Shown here: piece after piece, positions 18,021 to 26,676 of the stretch | Position numbering within the stretch: position 1 is the first letter of the stretch | Layout of the letters: each line of letters opens with the position of its first letter | DNA from: Methanoculleus sp. UBA374 | GTDB taxonomy: Archaea; Halobacteriota; Methanomicrobia; Methanomicrobiales; Methanoculleaceae | DNA length: 64,000 nucleotides | NCBI GenBank assembly: GCA_002508705.1 | Contig: DAYL01000034.1 | Coordinates: forward strand, 1-64,000 | Direction: 5' to 3' | Translations under genes and position numbers: made by a program | The notes under the pieces: generated by a model | Seen by the model: the letters and a program-made list of their open reading frames with translations, nothing else | The model's database searches: none | Told to the model about the DNA's origin: nothing

Positions 18021-18968
18021 TCACTCCTCTGCAAATGCCTTCACGAGGTCGTATTCCGTCACGAGTCCGACAAGGCGTGAATCTTCGATAACCGGAAACG
18101 CACCGATACGTCGCCGGATCAGCTCGATGGCGACGTCGTGGATATTTCGGTCCAGTGTGGTGGTGTGCAGTTCCCCGGAGAGGAGCGACCGCACCGGCGC
18201 CCCCATCACCTCGGCGGAGTCCCCGGTCGTCAGTTGTTCGAATGCTTTGCCTTTGCCGAGGTAATTCATAATATCGGTAGCGGTAACGATACCGCAGAGA
18301 ACCTCGTCCACGACGACCGGAAGCCGCCGGAACCTGCACTTCACCATCTCTTCACAGACCTTGCCGATAGGGGTGTCGGGCCCGGTGACGCGGACCGATG
18401 ACGTCATCACATCCTCCACCGTGCGGCTCGAGTGCTCGGTGGTGAGCACCTTCATCACGTCGCGCTCGGTCACGATGCCCTTCAGGTCTCCCCCTCCGTT
18501 GACGATGGGGATCCCGCCGATGTTCCGATTGACGATGATCTCGACCGCATCGGCAATGCTCCCGGATACGGGCATGGTGACCGGGTGCGCGGTCATAATC
18601 TCGCGCAGATCCTCGTTGACGGCGGCAAGGAAGTTTCCCCCGTGCTTCACCTGCACAAGATTCGATTTGTCGCCGCCGCCCATGAAGTCGATGATGTCGC
18701 TGACGGTCACGATCCCGCGGAGGCGGTGCGTACCCGCGTCGACGACCGGCAGCCTGCGGAACCCTTCCCTTGTCATGATCTCGACTGCCTGGATGATCGA
18801 GGTGGTCCGCTGTGCCACGACAACATCTCTTGTGGCGATCGCCATGACTTCGCCTTCGTGCCCGGCGACCCTCGTCTTGAAATCGACAGGCCCGCGTTCG
18901 CCTTTCCCCGGCATCTTCAGGAGCCGGTCGGCCGGTTTCTTCTCTGAGTTATTGGAGTTCGGTTGCAT
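18021..18968 (-). CDS. CBS-domain protein (four CBS motifs), CBS array gene 3
   Basis: 315 aa. A polar N-terminal tail of about 35 residues (asparagine- and lysine-rich) precedes four CBS motifs; the clearest read IATRDVVVAQRTTSII, LREIMTAHPVTMPVSG, VEDVMTSSVRVTGPDT and VRSLLSGELHTTTLD. The VTERDV, VTATDI and VTEYDL ends of the motifs carry the T/S-x-x-D ribose-contact pattern common in nucleotide-binding CBS domains. ATG at 18968; 40 bases separate it from the preceding CBS gene. Confidence 0.88.
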   Translation of the reverse strand: MQPNSNNSEKKPADRLLKMPGKGERGPVDFKTRVAGHEGEVMAIATRDVVVAQRTTSIIQAVEIMTREGFRRLPVVDAGTHRLRGIVTVSDIIDFMGGGDKSNLVQVKHGGNFLAAVNEDLREIMTAHPVTMPVSGSIADAVEIIVNRNIGGIPIVNGGGDLKGIVTERDVMKVLTTEHSSRTVEDVMTSSVRVTGPDTPIGKVCEEMVKCRFRRLPVVVDEVLCGIVTATDIMNYLGKGKAFEQLTTGDSAEVMGAPVRSLLSGELHTTTLDRNIHDVAIELIRRRIGAFPVIEDSRLVGLVTEYDLVKAFAEE

Positions 18969-19008
18969 AGTATCACTCTTTTCGGAAAGATATGGTATGG
19001 AAATCTCC

Positions 19009-19764
19009 TCATCGGGGGAGACTGCTTAGAACGTCGTGACGGTCGATAACGCCGACAAACCTCTTTTTTTCATCGATAACCGGGAGGATGCTGACATCAT
19101 GATCGACCATCAGCCGGCTCGCCGTTGCAATCGTATCGTCGGGTGCTACGCTGATGACGGGTGTTGTCATCACCCGCTCCACCGTGGTATCCGCCTGGTT
19201 TTTCACCGACATACGAATGTTTCCGGCGCGCAGAAGGTCTCGACGGGAGACGACGCCGATGACTTCTTTCTTCTGCAGAACCGGGAATGCAATGAAACCG
19301 CTGGAGGTGATCAGGCTGTAGATGCGGTGTATGGGCTCCCGGAATTCGCAGGTGACGGGTTCCCGCGACATGACGTCCTTGACCCTCCCCGGGATGTTGT
19401 AGCGGGAGATCAGGACCGGAAAGAGCTCGGAGAAGAGTACTCCCCCGAGGAGCCGGCCGTCTTCGTTCACGACCGCCGCGCTGTTTGTCCGGGCCTCCAT
19501 TATGGCGAGGGCGACCTCTGTTAGGGGCGTATCCGGAGCGACCCGGGCGGCCTCCCGGATAAAGCCCTTGATGGTAACGTTTGATTTGGTGTCTATCACC
19601 AACAGGACGTCGGATATGTCCAGGTATCCCATCAGGCGCTTTGTCTCGTCTACGACGAAAAGTTCACGAAAGACGTCGTCCCGGAGAACGCTTCGCGCTT
19701 TCGTGACGTAGTCGTCGTAGTGCAGGGTGGGTATTTCCACCATCAGGCTTGAGGCCACTTTCAT
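19009..19764 (-). CDS. CBS-domain protein (four CBS motifs), CBS array gene 2
   Basis: 251 aa starting MKVASSLMVEIPTLHYDDYV. Motifs one and two are more divergent (no clear xDVM start), while the last two are canonical: VKDVMSREPVTC and VERVMTTPVISVAPDD. The ATG at 19764 overlaps the stop codon of the upstream gene (ATGA) and has GGAGG ten bases upstream; the longer frame to 19845 overlaps that gene and is not favoured. Confidence 0.87.
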   Translation of the reverse strand: MKVASSLMVEIPTLHYDDYVTKARSVLRDDVFRELFVVDETKRLMGYLDISDVLLVIDTKSNVTIKGFIREAARVAPDTPLTEVALAIMEARTNSAAVVNEDGRLLGGVLFSELFPVLISRYNIPGRVKDVMSREPVTCEFREPIHRIYSLITSSGFIAFPVLQKKEVIGVVSRRDLLRAGNIRMSVKNQADTTVERVMTTPVISVAPDDTIATASRLMVDHDVSILPVIDEKKRFVGVIDRHDVLSSLPR

Positions 19765-20324
19765 AGCAATTGTTCCTCCTCCCGACAGGCGGGACAGAGC
19801 ATAAGGTTGTCGACCCTTGATAGGTCGTCGGACATCTTCCCGCATCGGTCGCAGACGCCCATGGCATACTCCTCCTCGCGATTGATCTCAATAAGATCTG
19901 CCAGCAGTTCGTTCACTTCGGCTGCAACGGTGAGAATATCTCTGACCGTCACGATCCCGATAACCATCTGGTTCTCAACGACGGGAAGTCTGCGAACGCG
20001 GTGCTTCACCATCATTGCCGCCGCGTCGCCGACCAGTTTATCGGCACCGATCGTGATCAGCGGGGTGCTCATGATCTCGCGAACCTGAATGCTGCTCGGT
20101 TTTAAGTCTTTTGCCACGACTTTACAGTTGATATCCTCCTCCGTGACGATCCCGGTGGGCAGGTTATTTTGCAGTACGATACAACTGCCGACTCCATCCC
20201 GGCACATGGTCTGCGCCGCTCTGGCAACGGCCTCTCCCACATCGATTGTCGTTGGATGACTTTGCATGACCTCCCTTACCGGTATGCGTGTCTCGAAACG
20301 GATAGTATCGCTGTTGTTCATCAT
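19761..20324 (-). CDS. CBS-domain protein with C-terminal zinc ribbon, CBS array gene 1
   Basis: 187 aa: one CBS pair (VREVMQSHPTTIDV and VREIMSTPLITIGAD, ending in VTEEDI and VTVRDI), then a helix and a C-terminal zinc ribbon with CDRCG and CPAC ligand pairs. The ribbon could bind nucleic acid or protein and makes this the only multi-domain member of the array. The ATG at 20324 lies five bases after AGGTGA. It is the first gene of the array and is transcribed divergently from the Era-like GTPase. Confidence 0.88.
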   Translation of the reverse strand: MMNNSDTIRFETRIPVREVMQSHPTTIDVGEAVARAAQTMCRDGVGSCIVLQNNLPTGIVTEEDINCKVVAKDLKPSSIQVREIMSTPLITIGADKLVGDAAAMMVKHRVRRLPVVENQMVIGIVTVRDILTVAAEVNELLADLIEINREEEYAMGVCDRCGKMSDDLSRVDNLMLCPACREEEQLL

Positions 20325-20419
20325 GGGATTCACCTGATCCGATCAATATGTTGGTATTCTTCTAATCCGGTCGATATGCGGTCTGATTCCCCCGGTGCAA
20401 GTGTATCTAGGTCTCAACA

Positions 20420-20430
20420 GTATAAAAGAA
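20420..20430 (-). promoter_or_regulatory. TATA box candidate for the CBS operon
   Basis: Minus strand reads TTCTTTTATAC, close to the archaeal TATA consensus. Transcription would start near 20395, leaving about 70 bases of leader before the first CBS gene. Confidence 0.45.
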
Positions 20431-20489
20431 TTCTCTCGCTCTGGGATTGCGGTTCTTTCCATAAAATCAGATGGGTGCGCTGAACGGAA

Positions 20490-20503
20490 CATATAATTAT
20501 ATG
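20490..20503 (+). promoter_or_regulatory. Palindromic TATA element for the GTPase operon
   Basis: CATATAATTATATG is a perfect 14-base palindrome that also fits a TATA box. It would place the start site near 20520-20530 and give a leader of about 40 bases ahead of the GTPase ATG at 20564. Confidence 0.5.
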
Positions 20504-20563
20504 TATTTGTGAGTGCCATAACACACCTTAGTATAGGCGAATCGGCCTACTTGAGGGAGCTTA

Positions 20564-21205
20564 ATGACGTTCTTCGTTCGTGCAAAACAAAAGATCTCAA
20601 CGTTCTTAAAGACGCTCTTTAAGAAGCGGACCTGCCGTATTGGGATTTACGGCCCTCCCAATGCAGGCAAAACGACGCTTGCAAACAGAATTGTGCGGGA
20701 TTGGGTGGGTGATGCAGTCGGGCCGGTCAGTGAGGTGCCTCACGAAACCCGCCGCGTGCGGCGCAAGGAGGACATCACCATCACGAGCCACAACGGCAAC
20801 TCGATCACCATCGACATCGTCGATACGCCGGGCGTGACGACCAAGATTGATTATAACGAGTTCGTTGAATACGGCATCGAGAAGGAGGAAGCGATCAAGC
20901 GGGCACGGGAGGCTACCGAGGGCGTGGCCGAGGCGATGCACTGGCTCCGTGAGGATATCGACGGCGTCATTTACATGCTTGATTCAACGCAGGACCCGTT
21001 CCAGCAGGTGAATATCATGCTGATCGGGATCATCGAGAGCCGGAGTCTCCCGGTCCTGATCGTTGCGAACAAGAACGACCTCCCTGATGCTTCTGCCGCC
21101 CGGATCAAGAGTGCGTTTCCTCAGCACCCGGTGATCTCCATCTCGGGTCTTGAAGGGAACAACGTGGACGAGTTGTACGAAAAGATGGCATCATACTTTG
21201 GGTGA
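20564..21205 (+). CDS. Era-like small GTP-binding protein
   Basis: 213-aa TRAFAC-class GTPase. G1 loop GPPNAGKTTLANR at about residue 31, switch I/G2 region near THETR-like ETRRVRR, G3 DTPGVT at about residue 87, and G4 NKND at about residue 168. A basic N-terminal helix (residues 1-28) may contact membrane or RNA. There is no KH domain, so it is not a true Era. The ATG follows GAGGGAG at four bases. It is followed without a gap by DUF2073 and Zn-ribbon genes; this trio recurs in euryarchaea and, from memory, its haloarchaeal counterparts lie near a replication origin (oap genes). Function not established. Confidence 0.88.
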   Translation: MTFFVRAKQKISTFLKTLFKKRTCRIGIYGPPNAGKTTLANRIVRDWVGDAVGPVSEVPHETRRVRRKEDITITSHNGNSITIDIVDTPGVTTKIDYNEFVEYGIEKEEAIKRAREATEGVAEAMHWLREDIDGVIYMLDSTQDPFQQVNIMLIGIIESRSLPVLIVANKNDLPDASAARIKSAFPQHPVISISGLEGNNVDELYEKMASYFG

Positions 21206-21210
21206 TGGAG

Positions 21211-21579
21211 ATGATACAGGGTGTACAGATAGACCTTATTTCGGCAGATCGCCTCGACCGGCTCACATCCATGGAGAAGATTCGCCTGATCCTTGACGAT
21301 GTCATGGAGGGGAACATCGTTGTTCTGGAGAAGGGTCTCGCGCCGGACGAACAGAGTAAACTTATCGAGATCACGATGCGGGAGATCGCGCCCGACGGGT
21401 TTTCCGGGATTGAGATGGAGACCTATCCGATTCGGGAAGCGCCGACCGGATTCCTCGGCAAACTGCTTGGAGGGAAGCGCTCTGAGAGCCGATTGACCGT
21501 GATCGGGCCTGCAAACCAGCTTCGGACCCTTAAGAAGGAGAAAGACCTCATCAGTGCGTGGGTCTCATCTTCAAAGTAG
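21211..21579 (+). CDS. DUF2073 family protein
   Basis: 122 aa, soluble, no known enzymatic motif. N-terminal MIQGVQIDLISADRLDRLTS and the downstream IVLEKGLAPDEQSKLIE pattern (residues about 35-52) match the archaeal DUF2073 group that always travels with an Era-like GTPase. I used the ATG at 21211, which has GGTGA five bases upstream; an ATG at 21205 is also possible. The GTPase stop codon lies in the ribosome binding site, so translation is coupled. Confidence 0.8.
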   Translation: MIQGVQIDLISADRLDRLTSMEKIRLILDDVMEGNIVVLEKGLAPDEQSKLIEITMREIAPDGFSGIEMETYPIREAPTGFLGKLLGGKRSESRLTVIGPANQLRTLKKEKDLISAWVSSSK

Positions 21580-21602
21580 CGGGATAAGTACGGGTGATAG
21601 AT

Positions 21603-21980
21603 ATGCCTCACAAGTGTACGCAATGCGGCAGGGAATTCGAGGACGGTTCGACGAAGATACTGAAGGGGTGCCCGAGCTGTGGCGGAAAGAAGTTTCTTTA
21701 CATTCGTGAGGCCGAACGGCACGACGACGTGCTGAAAGAGAAGACCATCGACGAAATAGCCCGGGAAACGGGTGAGAACGTGCTTGAGATCCGCGAGGAC
21801 CGGAAAAAAGAGGAGATCGAGGTCTTTGAGCGGATTGAGAGCATCCGGATCCTCGGGCCGGGTTCGTACGAACTGAACATCGATAAATTGGCCAGATCTG
21901 ATGAAGTTGTCGTCGGATTGGAGAAAGAAGGAAGATACGTGGTGGATATCCTCTCGATGGCCAGAAAGAAGAGGAGATAG
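21603..21980 (+). CDS. Zn-ribbon protein, DUF2072 family
   Basis: 125 aa. A zinc ribbon occupies residues 3-30 (CTQCG and CPSCGGKKF), followed by an acidic linker and a C-terminal domain ending DILSMARKKRR. Third gene of the GTPase / DUF2073 / Zn-ribbon operon. The ATG at 21603 is preceded by GGTGAT at five bases. The ribbon suggests nucleic acid or ribosome contact, but no role is demonstrated in the sequence. Confidence 0.82.
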   Translation: MPHKCTQCGREFEDGSTKILKGCPSCGGKKFLYIREAERHDDVLKEKTIDEIARETGENVLEIREDRKKEEIEVFERIESIRILGPGSYELNIDKLARSDEVVVGLEKEGRYVVDILSMARKKRR

Positions 21981-22349
21981 CGCCTCCGACCGTTTCACCG
22001 GTCGGAGACCCCCTGTAAGCGGGAGAGGCATTGCCCTTCCGCCCGGGTATCTGCACTCCCGCCCTGCCCTGACGAACCGGGGAGTCGATGGGAATCCGGG
22101 CGAGATCCCTGCATTTTTGCACCTCAAACCGAATGTTTAAATATCGTCAGACCCTTTTTTCAGGTACAAACCAAACCCGACACTCTGTGATACATGCCGA
22201 AACGACGGTTTCCTGCATGAGAGCATGAATCTCTCATGAATCTTTGCGCGTAGATCGGATCTTCTTCTCGCTCTCGCTCTCATGCACCTGTCCCCCGGCC
22301 TGTGCGGGTCGCATCATGCACGGCAGAGTGTCGGTCTGGAGGCATTCCC

Positions 22350-23531
22350 ATGAACACAAGAGATGATACCCAGAATCCGGTCGATGATGCAACGGGCCAG
22401 ATCAATGATACCAGAACTCCGGTCTACCTATCATCGCTCGATAGGATCTCCGGTATCCCTCCGGAGGAGCGTGCCGACCTTGCGCGGGTAACGGAACTCT
22501 TTGCGTTTCGCGCAAACGACTATTACCTCTCATTGATCGACTGGAGCGATCCCCGGGACCCTATCCGGCGGTTGATCATCCCGACCCTTGAGGAACTGGA
22601 GCCCTGGGGGCAACTTGACCCGTCGTCCGAACACCGATACACCATGGCGCCGGGGCTGCAGCACAAATACCGGGAGACTGCTCTCCTGCTGGTCAGCGAC
22701 CTCTGCGGCGGTCTCTGTCGTTATTGCTTCCGCAAGCGTCTCTTCATCAAGAGTGCGCGCGAAGTGACTAAGGACGTCTCGGAGGGACTTCTCTACATCC
22801 GGGACCATCCGGAGATCACCAACGTCCTGCTTACCGGAGGCGATCCGCTGATGCTTGAGGCCGCCGGGCTGGCCGATATCGTCCGGCGACTCCGGGGGAT
22901 CGATCATGTCGGGGTCATCCGGATAGGGACGAAGGTGCCTGCATACGATCCCTTCCGGGTCACCGATAACCCGGCGCTCCTCGATATGATCCGGAAGTAC
23001 AGCACGGACGAAAAGCGGATCTACGTCATGGCGCAGTTCACCCACCCGCGGGAACTGACCGACGCTGCATGTCAGTCAGTCTCTCTCCTGCAGGATGCCG
23101 GAGCGGTCGTCATGAACCAGACGCCTCTGATCCGCGGCATCAACGACGACCCGGCGGTGCTTGCTGCGCTCTTCGAGAGACTCGCTTCGATCGGGGCGAA
23201 TCCTTACTATGTCTTCCAGTGCCGCCCGACGACCGGCAACCGGACGTTCGCGGTGCCGGTGGAGGAGTCCTACCGGATCTTCGAGCAGGCGCGGTCGGGC
23301 TGCTCGGGGCTGGCGAAGCGGGCCCGGTTTGTGATCTCCCACGCGACGGGGAAGATCGAGGTGGTGGGCCGGACCGATGAGTTCACGTTCTTCAAGTACA
23401 ACCAGGCGGAAAACCCGGAGGACATAGGCCGGTTCATGGTCTATAAGAGCAACCCGGAGGCCTACTGGTTCGACGATTACACGGACCTGATGGACGAGGG
23501 GAGGGTGACGGGGCCGGATGGGCCGATGTAG
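22350..23531 (+). CDS. Radical SAM KamA-family protein (lysine 2,3-aminomutase-like)
   Basis: 393 aa. The radical SAM cluster motif CGGLCRYC (about residue 115) is preceded by a family-typical N-terminal domain and followed by LLTGGDPLML, IRIGTKVPAYDP and PLIRGINDD, the latter two typical of lysine 2,3-aminomutases with PLP. The ATG at 22350 has GGAGG seven bases upstream. In methanogens, lysine 2,3-aminomutase (ablA) usually sits beside the acetyltransferase ablB to make N-epsilon-acetyl-beta-lysine, a salt-stress osmolyte; no ablB is adjacent here, so substrate and role are open. Confidence 0.85.
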   Translation: MNTRDDTQNPVDDATGQINDTRTPVYLSSLDRISGIPPEERADLARVTELFAFRANDYYLSLIDWSDPRDPIRRLIIPTLEELEPWGQLDPSSEHRYTMAPGLQHKYRETALLLVSDLCGGLCRYCFRKRLFIKSAREVTKDVSEGLLYIRDHPEITNVLLTGGDPLMLEAAGLADIVRRLRGIDHVGVIRIGTKVPAYDPFRVTDNPALLDMIRKYSTDEKRIYVMAQFTHPRELTDAACQSVSLLQDAGAVVMNQTPLIRGINDDPAVLAALFERLASIGANPYYVFQCRPTTGNRTFAVPVEESYRIFEQARSGCSGLAKRARFVISHATGKIEVVGRTDEFTFFKYNQAENPEDIGRFMVYKSNPEAYWFDDYTDLMDEGRVTGPDGPM

Positions 23532-23838
23532 GCTGTCCGGGAGGTTGTCGTCGGGTGCGGAGTTCACGCCGGGGCGAACGGGGGTTTGGGCGCCTGAGAT
23601 GCGCTAAGAGCAGTCTGGCCTAGAATGGAGTTTTAATCCTCAATTGCGCTCCACTCCTCGGGAGATATGCCCGCCTGCCGGAGAATGCACACGAGCAGGA
23701 CCGGTTCCGTCTATAAGGGTTTTCGTTCCCGGTTAGGGGCAGGGAGGCTTTTCATGCTTGCTCGACGGCGGGGAGTGGGGCGAAGATGATATTTGGGGTG
23801 AGGGCTATGGTCGGCCCTGTGATCCTTATCTTCACCCG
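23532..23838. other. Intergenic region, no gene recognised
   Basis: Space between the 3' ends of the convergent KamA-family and PKD-protein genes. I see no coding frame with support, no tRNA and no repeat; it presumably holds terminators for both. Confidence 0.5.
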
Positions 23839-26394
23839 TCAGAACGGATAGTCCGCAGGGTCGCTGACGTATACCTCGACGTTCTTGAAGGTGACCGTCG
23901 TTCCGCCGCTGGTGACGTCGAATCCGTCGCGGGCGACGACGACTCCCTCCAGGAATGCACCATTAAACGTTACCTTCCCGTTCGGGGCGAAGAAGATGCC
24001 GGTGACACCGCTACCGCCCAGCCCTGTTATGGTGATGTCGCCGGTGCGTGCGATGATGATGACGTTGGTTGCGGTGTGCTTCCAACCTTCGGAGGTGTAA
24101 CTGTCGGCAAATACCTTCATGTTGCTCGTCAGGTCTCCGCCCGAGACGTACCCTCGTGTCGCATACCATTCGTCAGATTTCACGGAGGGTATCCCCTGAT
24201 CCGGCATGGTGAATCCGGGCACTGTTGCCTGGTGGATGCATTTTGCAAGGATATCGGCATTGTAGTTGCTGGGGGTCGTGTTCGTGCCGGTGTAGTAGAT
24301 GTATGCATCGTCCGCGATCCAGGGGGTCCATTCGAGTGTGAGGTCTCCGTCGACGTAGACGTTCCCGTGGATCTTCGCGTCCTTCAGGCTGAAGTTGCCG
24401 GCAACGTACACGTCGCCATAGATCTCTCTTGCGCCTCTCCATAACTCAAGGTCCCCGTTGACGTAGATGGACCCGGGTTTTTCTGCCGACCCGAGGCCCG
24501 CGCTCCCGTCGTCGAGGGTAACGTCGCCGTCGATGTAGATGTCCGTCACGGCGATGGAGGCGCCGCCGTTCAGGTCACTCGTCGTCAGCCCACCGGTAAC
24601 GATGACCGTTGCTCCCGGGCCGTTGACGTTGTTCCCGCCGAACTGGAGGGCGCTTCCGTAGACGAAGACGTTCTCGTCTATGATGAAATCGATGAAGGAT
24701 TTTGTAACCCGGATGTAGTCCTCTCTGGTCCAGGTGTCGTTGCCGTAGGCGTTGCTTGCGGTCAGGCTGACGGTGTAGTTGCCGGGGCTCTCGTAGATAT
24801 GCACCGGGTTCTGCTCGGTCGATGTGTTGCCGTCCCCGAAGTCCCAGGACCATGAGGTCACATTGCCGGTCGAGGTGTCGTTGAACTGGACGACGAGCGG
24901 CGCGTTTCCTTCGGTGACGTTCGCGGTGAAGTTTGCAACGGGCGGGGCCAGCACGGTTATGTAGTCGGTCCTGGTCTCGGTCGAGAACCCGCAGGCGTTG
25001 CTTGCCGTCAGGCTGACGGTGTAGGTTCCCGGCGCCGTGTAGGTGTGGTTCGGATGCTGCACAGTCGACGTGGTGCCGTCCCCGAAGTTCCAGAACCACG
25101 ATGTCACCCCTCCCATGGAAGCGTCGGTGAACTGCACCTCAAGGGGTGCGGTGCCGTTCAGCGGTGTTGCGGTGAAGTTTGCAGAGACCTGCACCGTGCC
25201 CTGACAGAAGGAATCGACCGGTTTGCGCTCGAAGTCGGGCGACGACCACTCAAGGTAAAGGACGGCCGCTCCGTTGTTCTCGAACATCTTCACCTTGATG
25301 GGGTGCGACCCGGCGGAGAGATGGATCGAACTGTTCTTCTCCTCCGGCTTGTGGTAACCCCAGTGGTCGATCAGGGGTTCGGCACCCTCGTCCACGGCAT
25401 CGATCCAGAGGCGCGACCCGTCGTCTGAGGTGAGGTAGAAGGTGTATGTGGCATCCGCCGGAACGAGCAGGTAACCTTCATAGACGACGCTGAACTGCTC
25501 GGTCTTGTTGAGAGTGCTGTTGGGCCAGTCCTCTTCGTCGGAACCGCAACGATATATTCTCCCGGCCTCCGCGTCGGCGAACCGGAGTCTCTGATCGACC
25601 CTCTGGACCGGCGTGCCGGTGAACTCTCTGGTCGGGTAATAGGTGCCGAGAAGCCCCGGGGACGAGCAGCAGGAGACGATGATGTACCCGGTCTTCGTCT
25701 CGGTGTCGGAGGCCCCGGCCCGGGTTACGGTCAGGCTGACGGTGTAGTTGCCCGGCGCCGCGTAGATATGAGTTGGGTGCCGGTCGGTCGAGGTAGCGTT
25801 GTCCCCGAAGTCCCAGAGCCAGGCGGTCGGCCCGCCCGTGGAGGTGTCAGTGAACCGGACGGCGAGCGGGGCGGTGCCGTAGGTGACGTTGGCGGTGAAG
25901 TTCGCAGCAAGGGGCACCGGTGTTGGTCCTGCTGTCTCTGTCGGTGTGGGTCCTGTTGTCGGCGTCACCGCCGTGCCGTTCCCGAGGTCGTGGAGGAGCC
26001 AGTCGCCGCCGGTGCGTCTCACGCCCTCTCCGACAATCTGGATGCGGAGGTTCTCCGTTCCGTTCGTATCGAGGACAAGGGCCTCCCCGGTCTTCCACGA
26101 CGTCCAGATCTCATGCTTTTCTCCTGCGGCGTCGATAAGGCTGAAATCGGCCGTCCGGTCGACTCCGTCGACGAGGATCGCGAAGCGCCCCTTCTCAAGC
26201 GGGTCGCCGCCGTCGTGGTAGATTGAAACGGTCCCTCCCTCACTATCGGTCTCCATGCGGGCGATCATTGCGGGCGCCGCATCCCCGGGCGGGTGGGAGA
26301 GGAGCGCCACCCCGGCTATCGCTACCGCCGTCACGAAGACGGCGATGAGAGCCATGACGCCGATGAGGTCGGAGGCGGCGGTGTCGCCGGGCAT
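23839..26394 (-). CDS. Secreted PKD- and PA14-domain surface protein with pilin-like N terminus
   Basis: 851 aa. The N terminus (DLIGVMALIAVFVTAVAIAG) is a hydrophobic helix typical of the archaeal pilin-like DUF1628/type IV pilin N-terminal group. Then come a threonine/proline-rich linker, a PKD domain (about 165-250, with the WLWDFGD signature), a PA14-like sugar-binding domain (about 255-395, with TSDDGSRLWIDA), two more PKD domains (about 400-485 and 487-570, WFWNFGDG and WSWDFGDG), and a C-terminal repetitive beta-helix-like part with VYVDGDL/IYVNGDL repeats. Probably exported and anchored to the cell surface, acting in adhesion or glycan contact. Last gene of a three-gene run of pilin-like proteins. 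Confidence 0.85.
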   Translation of the reverse strand: MPGDTAASDLIGVMALIAVFVTAVAIAGVALLSHPPGDAAPAMIARMETDSEGGTVSIYHDGGDPLEKGRFAILVDGVDRTADFSLIDAAGEKHEIWTSWKTGEALVLDTNGTENLRIQIVGEGVRRTGGDWLLHDLGNGTAVTPTTGPTPTETAGPTPVPLAANFTANVTYGTAPLAVRFTDTSTGGPTAWLWDFGDNATSTDRHPTHIYAAPGNYTVSLTVTRAGASDTETKTGYIIVSCCSSPGLLGTYYPTREFTGTPVQRVDQRLRFADAEAGRIYRCGSDEEDWPNSTLNKTEQFSVVYEGYLLVPADATYTFYLTSDDGSRLWIDAVDEGAEPLIDHWGYHKPEEKNSSIHLSAGSHPIKVKMFENNGAAVLYLEWSSPDFERKPVDSFCQGTVQVSANFTATPLNGTAPLEVQFTDASMGGVTSWFWNFGDGTTSTVQHPNHTYTAPGTYTVSLTASNACGFSTETRTDYITVLAPPVANFTANVTEGNAPLVVQFNDTSTGNVTSWSWDFGDGNTSTEQNPVHIYESPGNYTVSLTASNAYGNDTWTREDYIRVTKSFIDFIIDENVFVYGSALQFGGNNVNGPGATVIVTGGLTTSDLNGGASIAVTDIYIDGDVTLDDGSAGLGSAEKPGSIYVNGDLELWRGAREIYGDVYVAGNFSLKDAKIHGNVYVDGDLTLEWTPWIADDAYIYYTGTNTTPSNYNADILAKCIHQATVPGFTMPDQGIPSVKSDEWYATRGYVSGGDLTSNMKVFADSYTSEGWKHTATNVIIIARTGDITITGLGGSGVTGIFFAPNGKVTFNGAFLEGVVVARDGFDVTSGGTTVTFKNVEVYVSDPADYPF

Positions 26395-26676
26395 GAAGGG
26401 TCCTTTTACGTTTCGTCCTGAAACTTGGTTGTCTTCATCGATACATTTACTTTCTGTACACTACCTCCGGCAATGCCACGCTTATCAAGGGCAATTGAAG
26501 CGGAGACAGCAGAAATCACACTATCTCGAGGAGCGGAACTTATGGTCATCTCAACGCCTGATGGTTCTTCACAAAGAGGTCAGGCAGAGCCGAACCTCCA
26601 TATTCCATCCAGTATTCGCCCCGGGGTGAATGACTGGAGATTGTTTGCACGTCATTTTGGTTGTTTTCCATAAACG

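Noticed and set aside
22142..22349. Possible lysine riboswitch or other leader RNA before the KamA-family gene
   Set aside because: There is an inverted repeat (CATGAGAG...CTCTCATG) but no recognisable riboswitch core; lysine riboswitches are not expected in archaea.
26395..26676. Small gene between the two PKD-protein genes
   Set aside because: Short frames on the plus strand (for example 26425-26673) lack a ribosome binding site, homology and suitable composition.
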